Shown: positions 31,685-44,395, numbered from the stretch's first letter. The stretch is DNA of 64,000 nucleotides from Sympetrum striolatum (GCA_947579665.1 OX388346.1:93436615-93500614); one strand, 5' to 3'. Numbers and translations: made by a program. The notes: generated by a model from the sequence alone, not told the origin.

Positions 31685-31944
31685 TAGAGGTCTGCATGGG
31701 CCAAAAATATCAGCCCAAGCCCGGCTTGTTTGTCATTGAGCCCGACCCGGACGTTGATACTAATTTTCGTTCTCAAGCCCAAACTTTCCTTGAATTGAAT
31801 ACATTGTTGTGAATTGTGAACAAATACTTTTTTTAACCTTTCACGAAGACCAAGCATTTTGTTTAAGCATTGCGTTACAACTTTAAGAAGCTTTTGCCGT
31901 TTGCCCAATAGACCGCCTGCTCAACCGGCCCATGCAGACCTCTA
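31685..31944. mobile_element. 260-bp hAT-type MITE
   Basis: The terminal inverted repeats are TAGAGGTCTGCATGGGCC (31685-31702) and its exact reverse complement at the right end. They are flanked by 8-bp repeats GTCCCTTA (31677-31684) and GTCCCTTG (31945-31952), one mismatch. The interior has CCCAAGCCCGGC and GAGCCCGACCCGG, common in hAT MITEs. Non-coding. Confidence 0.88.
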
Positions 31945-31952
31945 GTCCCTTG

Positions 31953-33001
31953 TCACCTTAAGGGAGTCAGGAAAATTATCTATCTTCAGTGCTTCATTGA
32001 TGAGACAACATAGTGGGTGAGTGATCTGATCTAAAAGTGATTTAAGCAGATTGGGTGTAACTGCTAAGATATTTTTGAATTTTGTATTAGACATTGTGGA
32101 AACAATTTTAATTTTTGGAAAAATTGGCTTCGAAGAAAAGTTACCAACTACTCCTCTATAAGAGGATACATATTAATTGTAGTTACACTTAGTCTAAGAA
32201 ACTGTTGTGAACCAGGAGCTGGTTATTGACTTTCTTTTAGAAGGTCCCTCAATATATTTTGTTTTGGTGTAATACTGTACAGCTTTCCTAAGAAATTCAC
32301 AAAATTCATCAAAAGAACAGTAAAGTTTTTCAGTGATTCTATCAGCATTTAGGATATTTTTAGAAGATTCCTAAAAGAATAATTTCTATTGTAGTGATGG
32401 GTCTGTGAATATGATGCACAATGTCAGACTTAACAAAAACAGTACTATCCCAGGAGATGCTAGTAACCAAGGCAGAATTATCAGAAATCAAAGGATCATA
32501 GACAGAAGTTTAATGGAACCGAGATCATACTCAAATATTCTAAAATTCGGAAAAAATTGGAACGACTCTATTTTTAATAGGTTTGAATGTTCAGGATAAT
32601 GAGGAGCCTAATCAATGATTTGTAACCAAGATTTCTGAAGTCTGTAAGCTTCCTTTCATTCCAAAAAGTAACCTGCATGGTGCTGCCACTGACTGAGCAA
32701 ACCTTGAACTTTCAATTAATGCGCGGTTCTTTGAAATGACCTAAAGAACAAGTTGATGTTAGGAAACCTTGAAACTAAGACAGAAGATATATTAATCTAT
32801 ACACACACATATGTATACAATTGACATTGTTCAGACGACGACAATTTTTCTAATTACTTAAGAATGTCTAAATCGTCTTTCTTTGAATTATTATCGTTAA
32901 TATAGGTTGATATTACTGGGAAAGATACAAAAACGAGAAAGGGTATCACACCAGAAAAATCTAGTAGTCACTTTGGGGCAAGTAAACCGATAAATTCTAT
33001 T
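31953..33001. other. intergenic, no feature recognised
   Basis: About 1 kb between two transposons. Nothing coding is recognised; the 64-codon frame at 32405-32599 resembles no family I know. Confidence 0.4.
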
Positions 33002-33364
33002 TTAACCCTTTAAGGACTGACGTTCCCATATGGGAACGGACTGCAGCTGGGTTCTCTAGGTAGCTAAACAATATCTTGAGTGTCATAAAATGGTCAGTAA
33101 AAGTTATTTTGTGAGCTAAGAGGGTCCAAAGCTTAGTTTCATTTGAGTTTTGGCGCACTTAAGTCAAGGGAAATATTTCTTGTGATTTTTCGGAAAACGG
33201 AATTTTTGAGATGGATCCTTCTGGCAACTAATTTTTATAAGTTTTACTGTTTTTAATTTAAAGTAGTATTTTGCTTGTATACCTTTAGTATGATGTTCTA
33301 ATTATACAAATAAATGAAATAGAGCATAGTTTGAGGTTATTTGTTGTTGTTATAACGTTGTTTA

Positions 33365-34694
33365 TTGCTGCGTTCCCATATGGGCACGTCAGGCCTTCCC
33401 ACTACTACGCGACTTCCTTGCCGATGGCTGTCAAGGAAAGCTATATGTAGAATATTAGAGAATATTTTGAGACATAATACATTATTTTTTGTGCAGTTTT
33501 TACACTTAGCGGATAATACTAAGTCAAGCGATGGATTCTACAAACTCTGGCCTACGATGAAAATGATTACACAGGGATGTTTGCAGCATTTGGTGCCTTC
33601 CCAGTTCTTAGATTGTGAAGAAGAGATGATAAGATACTACGGAAGACACAGCTGCAAGCGATTTAGTAGAGGTAAACCGATAAGATTCGGTTATAAGTCT
33701 TGGTGCCTGAATTCTAACGCTTGATACTCATTAATTTTGATTTCTACCATGGGAGAATTCTTTCAGTAATATAAAACATGAAGAAGCGGTTGGAAGAGCA
33801 GCACCTCCTCTTCTCACTACGCTGGAGAAAATTCCTAAAAAGGAATTACAGTACAGCATATTCTTTGATAATCTTTTTACAGAATATAATTATATTTATC
33901 TATGTTCATTTGAAGTAGTATGTGAAATAATATAATAGCATTAATTTATTTAACTCAATATATAATTTATACGAAAGAATGTATTACCACATTTGAAAAG
34001 ATGTGGCTACAGTGGAACTGGGCGAATCAGAAAGAACCGGATTCCGAAAGATAGTCCGCTACCACCAAAAAATGATCTAAAAAAGGAGGAGAGTGGAAAG
34101 AGCATCACAGCTATTTATACATGCGAAGGAATAGGAATCACTAAATGGCTGGACAATTTGGTAATTGTGGCAGCTTCAACAGCGTATGAAGTTACGCCGT
34201 TGATGAAAGCTAAAAGATTTTTTTTGGAAACAAAAGAAAATTATTCAGCTTCCATAACCGTACTTCATATCCCAGTATAATAAGCATATTGGTGGAACGG
34301 ACCAATTTCATGAACACGAAAATTCACCGCAAATTGGTATGTTATGATTTATATAAATTATTTACAACTCAGACAATCGAATATTAATATTAAAGGGAAT
34401 CCTCAGATCCAAGGACAAAATTAGATTATAGACGGGAGAATGCTCAGGTGTACTTTATTCGGTACAAGACGGAAAAAAACACCGAGTGGACGACTCATCA
34501 AGGCTTCCACGTCAAAAACTGGCTCCACGCAAGAGCTGTGGTATGATCATTTAATCAGTGTAATCGGTGACATACCGCAGAACAAGGGAAAACGCTGCGC
34601 ACATGAAGAGTGCGAGAGTCGTGGGAGAACAATGCGTAATAAGTGCGATGTTGGGCTTTGTGTTAAATGTTTTACAAAGTACTTAACAAAATAA
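33365..34694 (+). pseudogene. piggyBac transposase pseudogene
   Basis: Fragments in several frames follow the piggyBac transposase (DDE_Tnp_1_7) order. At 33365-33724 are FFVQFLHLADN, then DCEEEMIRYYGRHS and KPIRFGYKSWCLNSNA. Around 33783-33900, in another frame, are EKIPKKELQYSIFFDNLFTE (second catalytic Asp region, DNLF). At 33993-34280 are GTGRIRKNRIPKDSPLP and ITKWLDNLVIVAAS (third Asp region, WLDN). At 34440-34694 the terminal cysteine-rich zinc-binding tail has HEECESRGR, NKCDVGLCVKCF. Several frameshifts and stops separate these blocks, so the gene is inactive. The N-terminus is poorly preserved. Confidence 0.88.
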
Positions 34695-34813
34695 TTATAA
34701 AACAAATACTTATATCTTCCAAGAAAAACCATTTCATACAATATTTTTTTGAAATAAATATGATTTTTTTCAATAAAATGCTTTTTTTAAATTTCATCAT
34801 GGCGCGCGTAATA

Positions 34814-37253
34814 CAGTAGAACCCCGGTAATCCGAACGAATTCAGGCACATAGGCGTCCGGATTAGCGGGGTTTTCGGATTAGCGAGGTTTTCAAAAAAT
34901 AACGTAAAAAACATTTTTCTCTCAAAAATTATATTGTATAGATAATGCATGTATATATTTCATAAGGTATTACAACATAGAAAGTGAATGAATATTATCA
35001 GCGAGCGAAAAAGTCAGTTATTTTCTTTTGCGCGACCGTTCTTATTTTTAAATCAAGCGCGCAGTCTCTAAAAATTCTAAACAGCATAATTTCATGTGCT
35101 TCAAAATTTTGCTCCTCGGCCCTCTTTGATGCTGTATTGAATGCCACCAAAGCCTCAGAATGAAAAATGTTGACGGAATTTATCTTCTGTCGTTACTGTT
35201 CTGATGATTTCGTCATCTGTTGAAGCTTCGTTACGACCCGAACTGTCGTCAGCCTCAGCAGCCCACCGGAGAGCTTCAGGGTTAGATATTGGGTTCGAAT
35301 TTTGTAACTGACTAATGAGTGGCGCAAGCTGAATTTCTTCAGTTTGCACATTTTATAAAACTTCCGAACCGATAAAATTTGGGAGTAAATTTTTCTACGA
35401 CTTGCTGTTCGTTAATTTAGACACAGATATTTCTCAGTTAGCTAGATTGAACACGACATCTTTTAAATTTACCTTTTTTAGCGCATTTTCCAAATTTTCA
35501 ATTTGCTCAGGATCATTAAGAATATTTGTAAGAAGCAGCTTAAGATATCCTAACGCTTTGAATAACACTCTAATCCATGGGTAGGATCAGCGCGGTCGTG
35601 TTAGGGGGTAAAAACACTACGGAAATTCCACCGTCATCAGTGCACAATTTATCTGCAGAAGGATGGCCAGGACAATTATCAAGCAACAATAAAGCACGTT
35701 TGGTAAATTGACGGATTTCATATGCTGTCGAACTGCTGGAACGAATTCTGTTTAAAACCAATCCAAAAGTAATTCTCGTGCGACCCAAGCGTTTTTTTGC
35801 CCTCGATAGCACACAGGTAGCGTGACTGACTTGAATGCACGGGGTTTTTGGCTGTTCCGACAACAAACAAATGAAGCTTATGCTTGCCAGTCACATTTGT
35901 ACACAGCATAAATGTAATCCTCGCTTCAATTACTTTCCTTCCTGTGCCACTTTTTCATTACGATCGGCTTAAGTTTTGTCAGGTAACATTCGCCTGAAAA
36001 ACCCTGATTCGTCGGTATTGTAAATCTATTCAGAACTCAGATTTTTCTCATTGATTACACGCAGTACCTCAGTTCTAAATGTCTCTACTGCACTTGCATT
36101 GCTAGATAGCTTTTCCCTGGTCACTTTAAGACGCCTGATCCTATGACGATGTTTAAATCTGTCCAGCCACCCTTTGCTGGCAACAAAACCCTCGTCACTT
36201 TCACTCATTTGTCTGCGAAAAAAATCGAGCTTTTTCACAAATCATTTTGGCGCTTAGTGGTACGTGAAGCCGCCTTTGTTGAATAAACCATAAGTGAACT
36301 GCATTTTCTAGCGCAACGTTATCTGCCATTTTCATAGTTTTACGCATCTTTGAACCACTTTCTGTAGTGCTCACAAACTTCATTATGCTGTCCTTATTTT
36401 TCTTGATGTCACCAACTGCTGACTTTCCGATGCCAAACGTCCTGGAAATCGCATCGTAACTCTGACCACTGTTTATCAATTTAATGATTTTCACTTTGTG
36501 AGGGTTTTACGCTTGCGAGACGCCATAAATCACTGTACAGTACCAGGAAAAAGCACATCACTTTAGGTTTTAAAAACCGGCGAAAACTAAACAGATACAC
36601 AGAGAATCGGAAGAACCAATGTAAGTGTAGCCTAATACTGAGGGAATGGATCGTAGCGCATCTTTTCACGTGACCTGCCGTCTCTCTCAGCAAAATTGTT
36701 TTAGCACTTTTAAAATGGACCTAATTTATGTCCTACCCACTTGAGCTTAGCTCGCCATTCTCTCACGGCAATCAAATCTTAAAATATTTTAGCTTTCCTC
36801 GCTTATAAACACCAAATCTATAGCCTATGCATGGTCATCCTCATTGGACGTCTATAAAAATGAAGGATTGTTTTTTAAGCCTCTTCTCTCATAGCTTTTT
36901 AATGAACGTGATGTTTTGAGAAGTGATACCCTGCTGCAATTGAAAATTTATTGTCTTTCGAAATTTTTTAGTCTTGCACATATTAAGCATTCCTCTAATC
37001 GAAAAATACTGTCTCTGAAAAGTGTCACAACTTAGTTCTGATATCACAATAAACGAAATACTTCGATCTCCATCACATGATGCAGCCGATAGAAAATTTT
37101 TCAATTAGTCTGTCCACCTCTCGCTTCTTGTTACTAATATGCATGTTTATATGTTCACAAGAAGAAGTTGCGGGTTTGCATAACTCCCAATGGACCGTCC
37201 GGATTACCGAGGGTTCCGGATTAGCGAGTGTCCGGATTACCGGGGTTCTACTG
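34814..37253 (-). mobile_element. Tigger/pogo-like transposon, full length, TA duplication
   Basis: The terminal inverted repeats begin CAGTAGAACCCCGGTAATCC on the left; the right end is its reverse complement. TA occurs on both sides (34812-34813, 37254-37255). The subterminal arms repeat GGATTAGCG/GGATTACCG. The element is 2440 bp and carries a broken CENP-B-type transposase on the minus strand (35155-36526). Ends of this kind and TA targets are diagnostic of the Tigger group of the Tc1/mariner superfamily. Confidence 0.95.
35155..36526 (-). pseudogene. Tigger (pogo/CENP-B-like) transposase pseudogene
   Basis: Read on the minus strand from ATG at 36526 (MASRKRKTLT). A one-base frameshift follows, then a CENP-B-type helix-turn-helix: KIIKLINSGQSYDAISRTFG. 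Next is a second DNA-binding half with FVASKGWLDRFKHRHRI (36238-36026 region). The DDE domain shows YNTDESGF near 36005-36020 (first Asp), LLLLDNCPGHPSADKL near 35650-35690 (second Asp) and FLPPNTTALILPMD followed by a stop where family members have Gln (35570). The final frame ends at 35155. Multiple frameshifts and the nonsense codon show it is dead. Confidence 0.9.
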
Positions 37254-37689
37254 TAGTAGTAGTGGGAAGGACTGACCTGCCCATATGGGAACGGGCATTT
37301 GCAACGAACCTATTATTGTTAACTTTTTTAAACAATTTTCTGTTGTTAATTTAGGTCATCTGAATACCAATATACTAAAATTAGGGTAATTTTTAAGAAA
37401 AAATAATTCTCGTCCTTGGAGGGTTAATTTATTAAGTTTATTGCATTTTGAAATATTAAATAGTTTTAAAAACAGTTAAAATAATAAATATGAATATTTT
37501 AGTTCGCTATTTCTTAATAAAAATTTACTTTTATTCCTTTATGAACCATATTACCGACTGTAATTCGTAATCTTTAATTAGACCACCAACGGAACAAAAC
37601 CGTCATTTTGCAGAATTTGAAAAAAAATATTTTAAAAACCCATACGCAGTATGTCTTTTTATACTGATCACATTGCTTCTTTAATCCTA

Positions 37690-40478
37690 TATATATATAT
37701 TTCAAAACAAGGGAAATAGAATAAAGATTCTTACTTTGGCTGAGAAATATCGTATGCGATTTGAAATTGAGAGTATTTTGATAAAATATACGAAAATTTC
37801 GTCTAAATTTTCATGTTGTAAACAAACCCATTCCCTTGACGATCAAGGCGATTGTTGATTCCGAACTCATGTGTAGTTCTATAAGAAGACATGGCGGATC
37901 AATGGCCAGTTAAAATAAATTTTGAAAATAAGAGTTGAAGATTTTATGATGAAGAAAAAATTGAATGGCATTTTAAAATTTGTTGTGACAAACCTGTGAA
38001 GAAACGCACGTTGAAAGGTACGGACATTTTTTCATTGATTTTTTCAATTTTCTTTAAGCGTCTGTGAAAACCGTGTGTGAGTTTTGTTTTTGGTAACGTG
38101 ATTGTTAACTGAATATTCAGTGAAATAAAACGATTTTGAAATTCGTACGTTGATAGAATTTGCATTCTCGCTGTCAATTCCACTGATTTAAAATAATAAC
38201 GTGGTAAGTTGTGGACATCTCTCATATTATTTTTGAGTTTTGACGGAAATTACGGACGTCCTTATTTCTTATGTTTAATCGGTCTTTGTTTTCTTTTAAA
38301 TTTTGAGCGACGAGTGGTCAGGAGCGAATAAGTAACATTTCAAAGCCTAAAAAGGTAAAGGGATTTCAGTTATCTGTAGACCGCAAAAAATCTACGATAT
38401 TGTAGTAGAATGGGTAACCCCTTACTTCAATCCAAATCCAAACTACTGCCCGCGGGCCGCATCTGCTGTTTGATAGTTAATAAAGCTGAAAAGTTTGGAG
38501 ACCCCTACTTGAAACGCAGTATATTGTGGATATCATAGACACAAGTATAATAGTTTTTGAAATCATTTCTCAGTTTTGCAATCACAAATGAATAAAGTCT
38601 ATTCTACTGCACTATAAGACTATGCTATTTTGTGTTGAAAATTCTTACTGCAACAGATTTAAAAATGTTTAAAAACTAATGTAGCATTAATAGCCGGTAT
38701 TGTAATGATATTTTGCGTTGTTTATAACTGTAATCTTCATATAGATGGCTTTGTCTTTTCATCATATTGTTTATTAGTTTCAATATTATGAAGTTGCATG
38801 ATTTAATGTATTGTTAATTGTTTAAAGTGAAAAATTCTGTTTTTTTTTTTCGAACCGTATAGAAATATCTAATGCTGCGTAAATTATAGCTGCAGTAGCA
38901 ATATAAACGTTCAATTATAATTACGAGCATCATGATCAACTTACTGATTTATGCATTTCGTTATGAATATATAGTATGATTTACCTAGGTGTTTACTGGA
39001 CGGAGTGCCATGTCGAAATAAAACTCTGATATTGAAAACAGCTAACCCAAATGTCAATATTTAACATACTGTACGCTGAAATTTATTAATCTGACCTCAG
39101 CTGAAGAATAGGTTATAATTCTTAAACATCTTAAACATAAGTTTGTTTTCGGGATAAGAAAATATTCAGATAACCACAAAATGTAAATTTACTTAAGCCA
39201 CTATATGCCTTCTCAACGGAGGTAGGTGGTGTCTGTATTTATTGATTACTGTGAAGATTCTACGCTGAATGTATTTTGTGGGTCCAGGGAATAATTTATC
39301 TTAGAAGTTTTTCATTAGTTACTGGAGAAGAAATTAATATATCAGATCATTTACATTGCCAATATTTTCCCCAGCCATACGTCACTCGCGGAGTACATAA
39401 ATCTAAAAATCTTAACCAAGTCCCGTACACAGACATATCGGCAAAGTGTTTACCGAGATCAAACTAGCATTTTTCGAAGCCTTATCACTTGGATCCAAAA
39501 GGAAATTTGCTGACATATTTCTGTGTGAGACTGCCAATGTTATTATTCGATCGAAAATATTTTCAGCAATAAAATAATTGAAAATATTTATTAGGATTGT
39601 AGTCAAATACTTTTCCGCTCACTTAACCCAATGCACTTATCATATAATGAATTTCGACTTAAGAGCATAGCTCCACAGACTGATTTCGGTAAAGTTGTCG
39701 CTCTATTGTCATGGCTTTTATCGTTCCGTCCTAATATGGCGTTGTGTCTTGCACTTAATCATTCCCAAGATCTACGACTAAGTTCCTGGACATTAATTAA
39801 CATACCACTACATTTTATACGAGTCACGAATTCTCACTAACAACCTCATGTTATAAGTATAGCCAAGATAAAACAATGAAACATACCTTCTGGTTCCATG
39901 ATACACCATTTCTTATTTAATGTCTATAGTTTTTTCTTCACGTAAGAAATACAACAATGACGTATTTGTACATTCTCGGAATCACACTTATTCAGTTACT
40001 GAAGATATCCTCTCAATGATGACCAGTCGAAAGTTTGTGGCTTCAGTCGGCGTAGAAAGAAGAAAAATGCTCCTTTAGGAGATAAAAGTCAGAGGGGAAG
40101 AAGCTATTATGTATGCCTCTTTTCATACCTAGATACATTTTGATACATTGTTACCGAAAAGCTCATTCAGCTACTAGAACCTGCCTTCAGAATATATAAG
40201 CCAAGAGAGAAGAAGCTATATGTAAGCCTCACTTTCATATGTAGATACATTTTGACACATTGTCACGGAAAAGATCATCAACCTGCGTTAAATTGAAATT
40301 TGAGTTAGAGTGGATTTGTAGACTTAATTGTAACTTACATTTCTTGATATATTGGTTTGGAAAGTCTGGTATTCGCTATTTACCAACAATTATGGAGGAT
40401 TTGTTACGATCAAGGTTATTACACTGATATTTATGAAATTAAATATCCCCGTTGAGAATCAACGGGTACTTCTGCTAG
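37690..40478 (+). mobile_element. Helitron-like unit A (5' end uncertain)
   Basis: The 3' end has the Helitron signature: hairpin CCCCGTTGAGAATCAACGGG (40447-40466), then TACTTCTG and CTAG at 40475-40478 followed by T. The interior around 37710-37870 (AATAGAATAAAGATTCTTAC, CCCTTGACGATCAAGGCGAT) is repeated in unit B near 40780-40930. No TC-type 5' end with a TGTTTG-rich start was found, so it is 5'-truncated or the start is unclear. No Rep/helicase coding was seen; non-autonomous. Confidence 0.7.
38430..38512 (-). repeat. hAT-type terminal fragment
   Basis: Read on minus: AGGGGTCTCCAAACTTTTCA, then a GCGGCCCGCGGGCAGTAGTT block. This resembles the common hAT end CAGGGGTC(T/G)CCAAACT with GGCCCGCGGGCC nearby. 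No second end or duplication was found, so a remnant within Helitron-like unit A. Confidence 0.5.
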
Positions 40479-40482
40479 TATA

Positions 40483-41854
40483 TCTATAAAAATGCCTGTA
40501 TGTTTGTTTGTATGTATGTATGTATGTATGTATATTCCAGATAATCTCGAAAACTAGATGTCGCACAATGTTTTAACTTTTAACATCATTAAAAGTTTTT
40601 CCGGCGATGATGCAGTGGTAATTTTTATTTGCCTAAAGTCCACGGTTCGAACCCAGACGAGTAAAACAGTTTGCATAAGAAATACACGTAAAGTTCATTT
40701 TTTTCGTTGCATGGTTTATTGAATTTGCAAAAATAAATTAGAAAGAACAATCGTAGGAAGTCGAAATTAGCATCAAAAGAAGGGAATTAGAATAAAGATT
40801 CTTATTTTGGTCGTGGAATATCGTTTGCTATTCGAAATTGCGAGAATTTTGATAAAATATACGAAAATTTTGTCTAAATTTCCATGTAGTAAACAACTCA
40901 TTCCCTTGACGATCAAGGCGATTGTTGATTCCGAGCGCAAGCTTCATTCCATAGAAGACTTGGAAAATTTTTAAAATTTCGAATTTTGTTGACGAGTCTG
41001 TAGCAACCAAGTTTTATTTATAGCAACATAATTGTTTACCGTCTTTTTCGTAAATTTAATGAGTTTTATATTTGTGGTTTACCAAAAATTGATTTTTATC
41101 GATCAATTCAACGGGCTGCGTATAAACATCCTGGTAAGTTGCGGATGTATTGAATATATATTCTTCTGAATTAAGTATTAAATCTAATCTATTTGCAATA
41201 ATGTATTTTTAGCGATTTACGGAAATGGAGTTAGCGAAGAACGTAAAGATTTCCAAGATTCGGTGTTTGTAATCTTTGAAGAGTTGAACGGCGAGTTGTA
41301 AAGTTGTAGCAAACCTTCAGCATCGTATGATAGACCAAAAAGGTAAAGAAATGTTACTTCTGTTATTGGTGTTTAATTTTTGTTCCTATTTTGATATTGC
41401 GATAACTTTTGTGTTATTTGTCTTCCGTGTATATGTTGCACGTACTAAGATTGAGAAGCAAGTCAGCTCCACAGTACACTTACCTTCCGCAAAGTATATT
41501 CATCGGTGCTTATTAGAGCGATATATAATTTATTTCTGTCATTTATGTTTGATTCATTAGTACCCCTGTACCTATCTGAAAATTTCTCTAAACGTGTGTT
41601 ACCTATTATCTTAATGTAATATTACAATACATCTTAATATTGCCTCAGTTGGAGATATTTTTCATTCAGAGTATTTGAGATTGAATATTGAGTTGGTGCG
41701 GCTTTGTAGAATTCATTGTAACTTAAATTTATCGGTATTTTGGATTGAAAAGTCTGGTATAAGCTATCTATCAACAAATTTCAAGTATGTGTTACGATTA
41801 TGGTGTTTATGAAATGTAACATCCCCGTTGAGAATCAACGGGAACTTCGGCTAG
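40483..41854 (+). mobile_element. Helitron-like unit B
   Basis: It starts with TC (TCTATAAAAATGCCTGTATG) followed by a GTTTGTTTGTATGTATG stretch, a usual Helitron 5' style. It ends with hairpin CCCCGTTGAGAATCAACGGG (41823-41842), AACTTCGG and CTAG (41851-41854). It carries GGTTCGAACCC near 40647 and shares the GATTCTTATTTTGG...TTGACGATCAAGGCG core with units A and C. 1372 bp, no coding capacity recognised. Confidence 0.82.
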
Positions 41855-43105
41855 TCTATATATATAAAGCAGAAATTCTGTGGGTTTGTGTGTTTGTGGG
41901 TTTTTGTGTTTGTGGGTTTGTTCGTTTGTCTTGGATTGGAGTCCACACCGTTTGCCCGATTTGTCTCAAACGTTGCATACGTGTCCTCTGATATCAGGAA
42001 GGAAGTACTGTCGCATTTTTATTCAAAAATTTTGCTGGGTTCGAACCAAGATCGCTCAAATAGATTTCCATAAGGAATACACGTAAGCTTCACTTTCATC
42101 GGTTGCAGGCTTTATTTCTCCTGAAGAATTAAATTAGAAGGAATAGTCGTACAGAGTCGAGACAAACACCATAAGAAAGAAAATCGAACAGAGATTCTTA
42201 TTTTGGTCATGGAATCTTACTTTCGATTAGAATTTGCGAGAATATTGGTAAAATATACAAAATTTTGTGAAAAATCGAGGCTATAAACAACTCATCCCCC
42301 TGACGACCGATCCCATTGTTGAATCCGAGCTCATGTTTTATCCCGTAAAAATACTCGTGGACTTAAGGCTCATAAAGCTGATAATTGAAGAGGACGATAT
42401 ATTACATGGATAACGAGAAATTTTCTGTAAGAAGGTAACCAGCAATTGCAGGTACGTAATTGCAGTCAGGAGATTACCAGCTCATGGATGAGGGAAGTTA
42501 GATGTCTTGTATGATAAAAAGCAAATATTCTGTGGGTTTGTGCGTTTGTTTGTATGTTGTGTGTCTTCGATTTTAGTACAAACCGTTCGCCAGATTCGCG
42601 TCAAACTTTGCATACGTGTTTTCTGGGACCAGGAAGGACGCACTGTCTCAATTTTATTCGATAATTTTGCTGGATTCGAACCAAGATCGCTCAGATGTGT
42701 TTCCATAAAGATTAAATCTAATCTTCACTTTTATCTGTAGCAGGCTATATTTCTTTTGAAGAATTAAAATAGAAAAATAGTCGTGCAGAGTCGAGACAAG
42801 AAGCAAAAGTACGGAAATTGAATGAATATTCTAATTTTGATCGTGGAATATGGTTTCCGAATCGAAATTTTGAGAATTTCGACAAAATAAGTATGAATTT
42901 TCCAAAATTGTTGAGGTTGTAAACAGCCAATCCTCCTGACGATCAATGCGATTGTTGAGCCGAGCTCATGCATTTTCTTGTATAGTAAGAATAGCTTGGG
43001 ATTTTAGACTGTATTCTAAAGGGAATTTACGCATTGCACGAACGGCAACTTGAATTTAATCTACTTTTATAATCCCCGTTGAGAATCAACGGGCGCTTCA
43101 GCTAG
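41855..43105 (+). mobile_element. Helitron-like unit C
   Basis: It begins TCTATATATATAAAGCAGAA directly after the CTAG of unit B, with no spacer. It ends with the same 20-bp hairpin (43074-43093), GCGCTTCAG and CTAG at 43102-43105. The 5' half is present twice (about 41875-42470 and 42527-43000): CTGTGGGTTTGTG, TTGCATACGTG and TTCGAACCAAGATCGCTCA all recur about 640-652 bp apart. Non-coding. Confidence 0.8.
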
Positions 43106-43679
43106 TATAAATATAAGGACACAGTATTACTCTGGTCACAGGTTTTTCTCCTATAAATGGAACAGCAAAGATGTTCCATCGGACGTTGTTGCATCGGATG
43201 TATGCTGTCTATCGGCCTTGGTTGTACAGGACTTGCTGCCTTCCTTGCTGTTCAGGTGTTTGGGCTGCAGCGATGAGAGAGATGCCCGGAGTTTTAATTT
43301 TTTTCTGCTGGTACTTTTTTAATCTCTGATAACAGGGCAATTTTTAAGTAATACGAACGTGGCCAAATGGCCACGAAGTAGTCTGCCGCGGCCACGTAGT
43401 AATCATAATCTGGCCACAAAAATTTTTCGGAAATGCGTGAACAACACCCAACTGAAATAATGTCAGAAATTTTTTGATCATACATGATTTCCCCAAAAGG
43501 TCAAAAAATATATAACTTGCTAATTCGAATGAAGTTTTTAGTGCAAATCGAAGAAATTTATCAACGAATGAATGACAGTTCATCAAATATGTCATTGAGG
43601 ATTTATATGGAAAAAAATCTGATGTGGCCAACACATGACTTTCTCCGTATTTATTGAAAACATAAGCCTATGCCGGTAA
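43106..43679. other. intergenic, no feature recognised
   Basis: Between the Helitron array and the 177-bp tandem repeat. It contains a GGCCACG-rich patch near 43360-43420 repeating TGGCCACG; no gene is seen. Overlapping 63-96-codon minus-strand frames have no recognisable content. Confidence 0.4.
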
Positions 43680-44395
43680 TATATAAATAACTCCAAAACA
43701 ATGAGTGTTACAGGAAAATGTTTCATACAAGCTTTGTAGTAAAAAACATAATCTATAACTTTGGTACTTAATTGAACATACCTACATTGCATTCTGACAG
43801 AGATAAGTATGAAAAACTTTAATTTCTGGGTAAACAAATACTTCCGGTTAACCATTATTGAAGAATAACTCCTAAACAATCAGTGTTACGAAAAAATGTT
43901 TTTACAAAAGTTGTAGTTAAGTACATTATCAATAAGTTTTGTCCATAATTGTATATACCTACATTGCATTTTGACAGAGATATGTATGAAAAAATTCCAT
44001 TTCTGGATTAACAACAACTTCCGGTTAACCATTATATTGAAATAACTCCTAAACAATCAGTGTTACGAAAAAGTTTTTTTACAAAAGTTGTAGTAAAATA
44101 CATTATCTACAACTTTTGTGTGTAAATGTATATACTTATATTGCATTCTGACAGAGATATGTATGAAAAACGTCCTTTTCTGGGTAAACAACAACTTCCG
44201 GTTAACCATTATTGAAGAATAACTCCTAAACAATCACTGTTACGAGAAAATGTTTTATTCAAAAGTTGTAGTAAAGTACATTATCTACAAATTTTGTGTG
44301 TAAATGTATATACCTATATTGCATTCTAACAGAGATAATTAAGAAATAAAATTTTGTTCCGGATAAACCGTAACTCTAGGCATTGTTTGGAAAAT
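43680..44395. repeat. tandem repeat, 177-178-bp unit, four copies
   Basis: The anchor AATAACTCCTAAACAATCAG (with small changes) starts at 43686, 43864, 44041 and 44218, spaced 178, 177 and 177 bp. Each unit also has AAAAGTTGTAGTAAA, ACATTATCTACAA, TTGCATTCTGACAGAGATA and CTTCCGGTTAACCATTATT. The fourth unit decays after about 44335. Confidence 0.92.

Larger units (their letters stand above)
33006..37423 (+). mobile_element. piggyBac-like transposon, interrupted by a Tigger element
   Basis: TTAA flanks both ends (33002-33005 and 37424-37427). The left end reads CCCTTTAAGGAC and the right end, reverse-complemented, CCCTCCAAGGAC, so the inverted ends match 10 of 12. A second pair of inverted subterminal repeats is at about 33367-33412 and 37255-37300, both with CCCATATGGG cores and a GTAGTAGTGGGAAGG edge. 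The transposase remnant lies at 33365-34694. A 2440-bp Tigger sits at 34814-37253, after the transposase stop, so the original element was about 2.0 kb. Confidence 0.93.

Noticed and set aside
31666..31908. 80-codon minus-strand frame
   Set aside because: Lies almost entirely within the non-coding hAT MITE and spans its left end.
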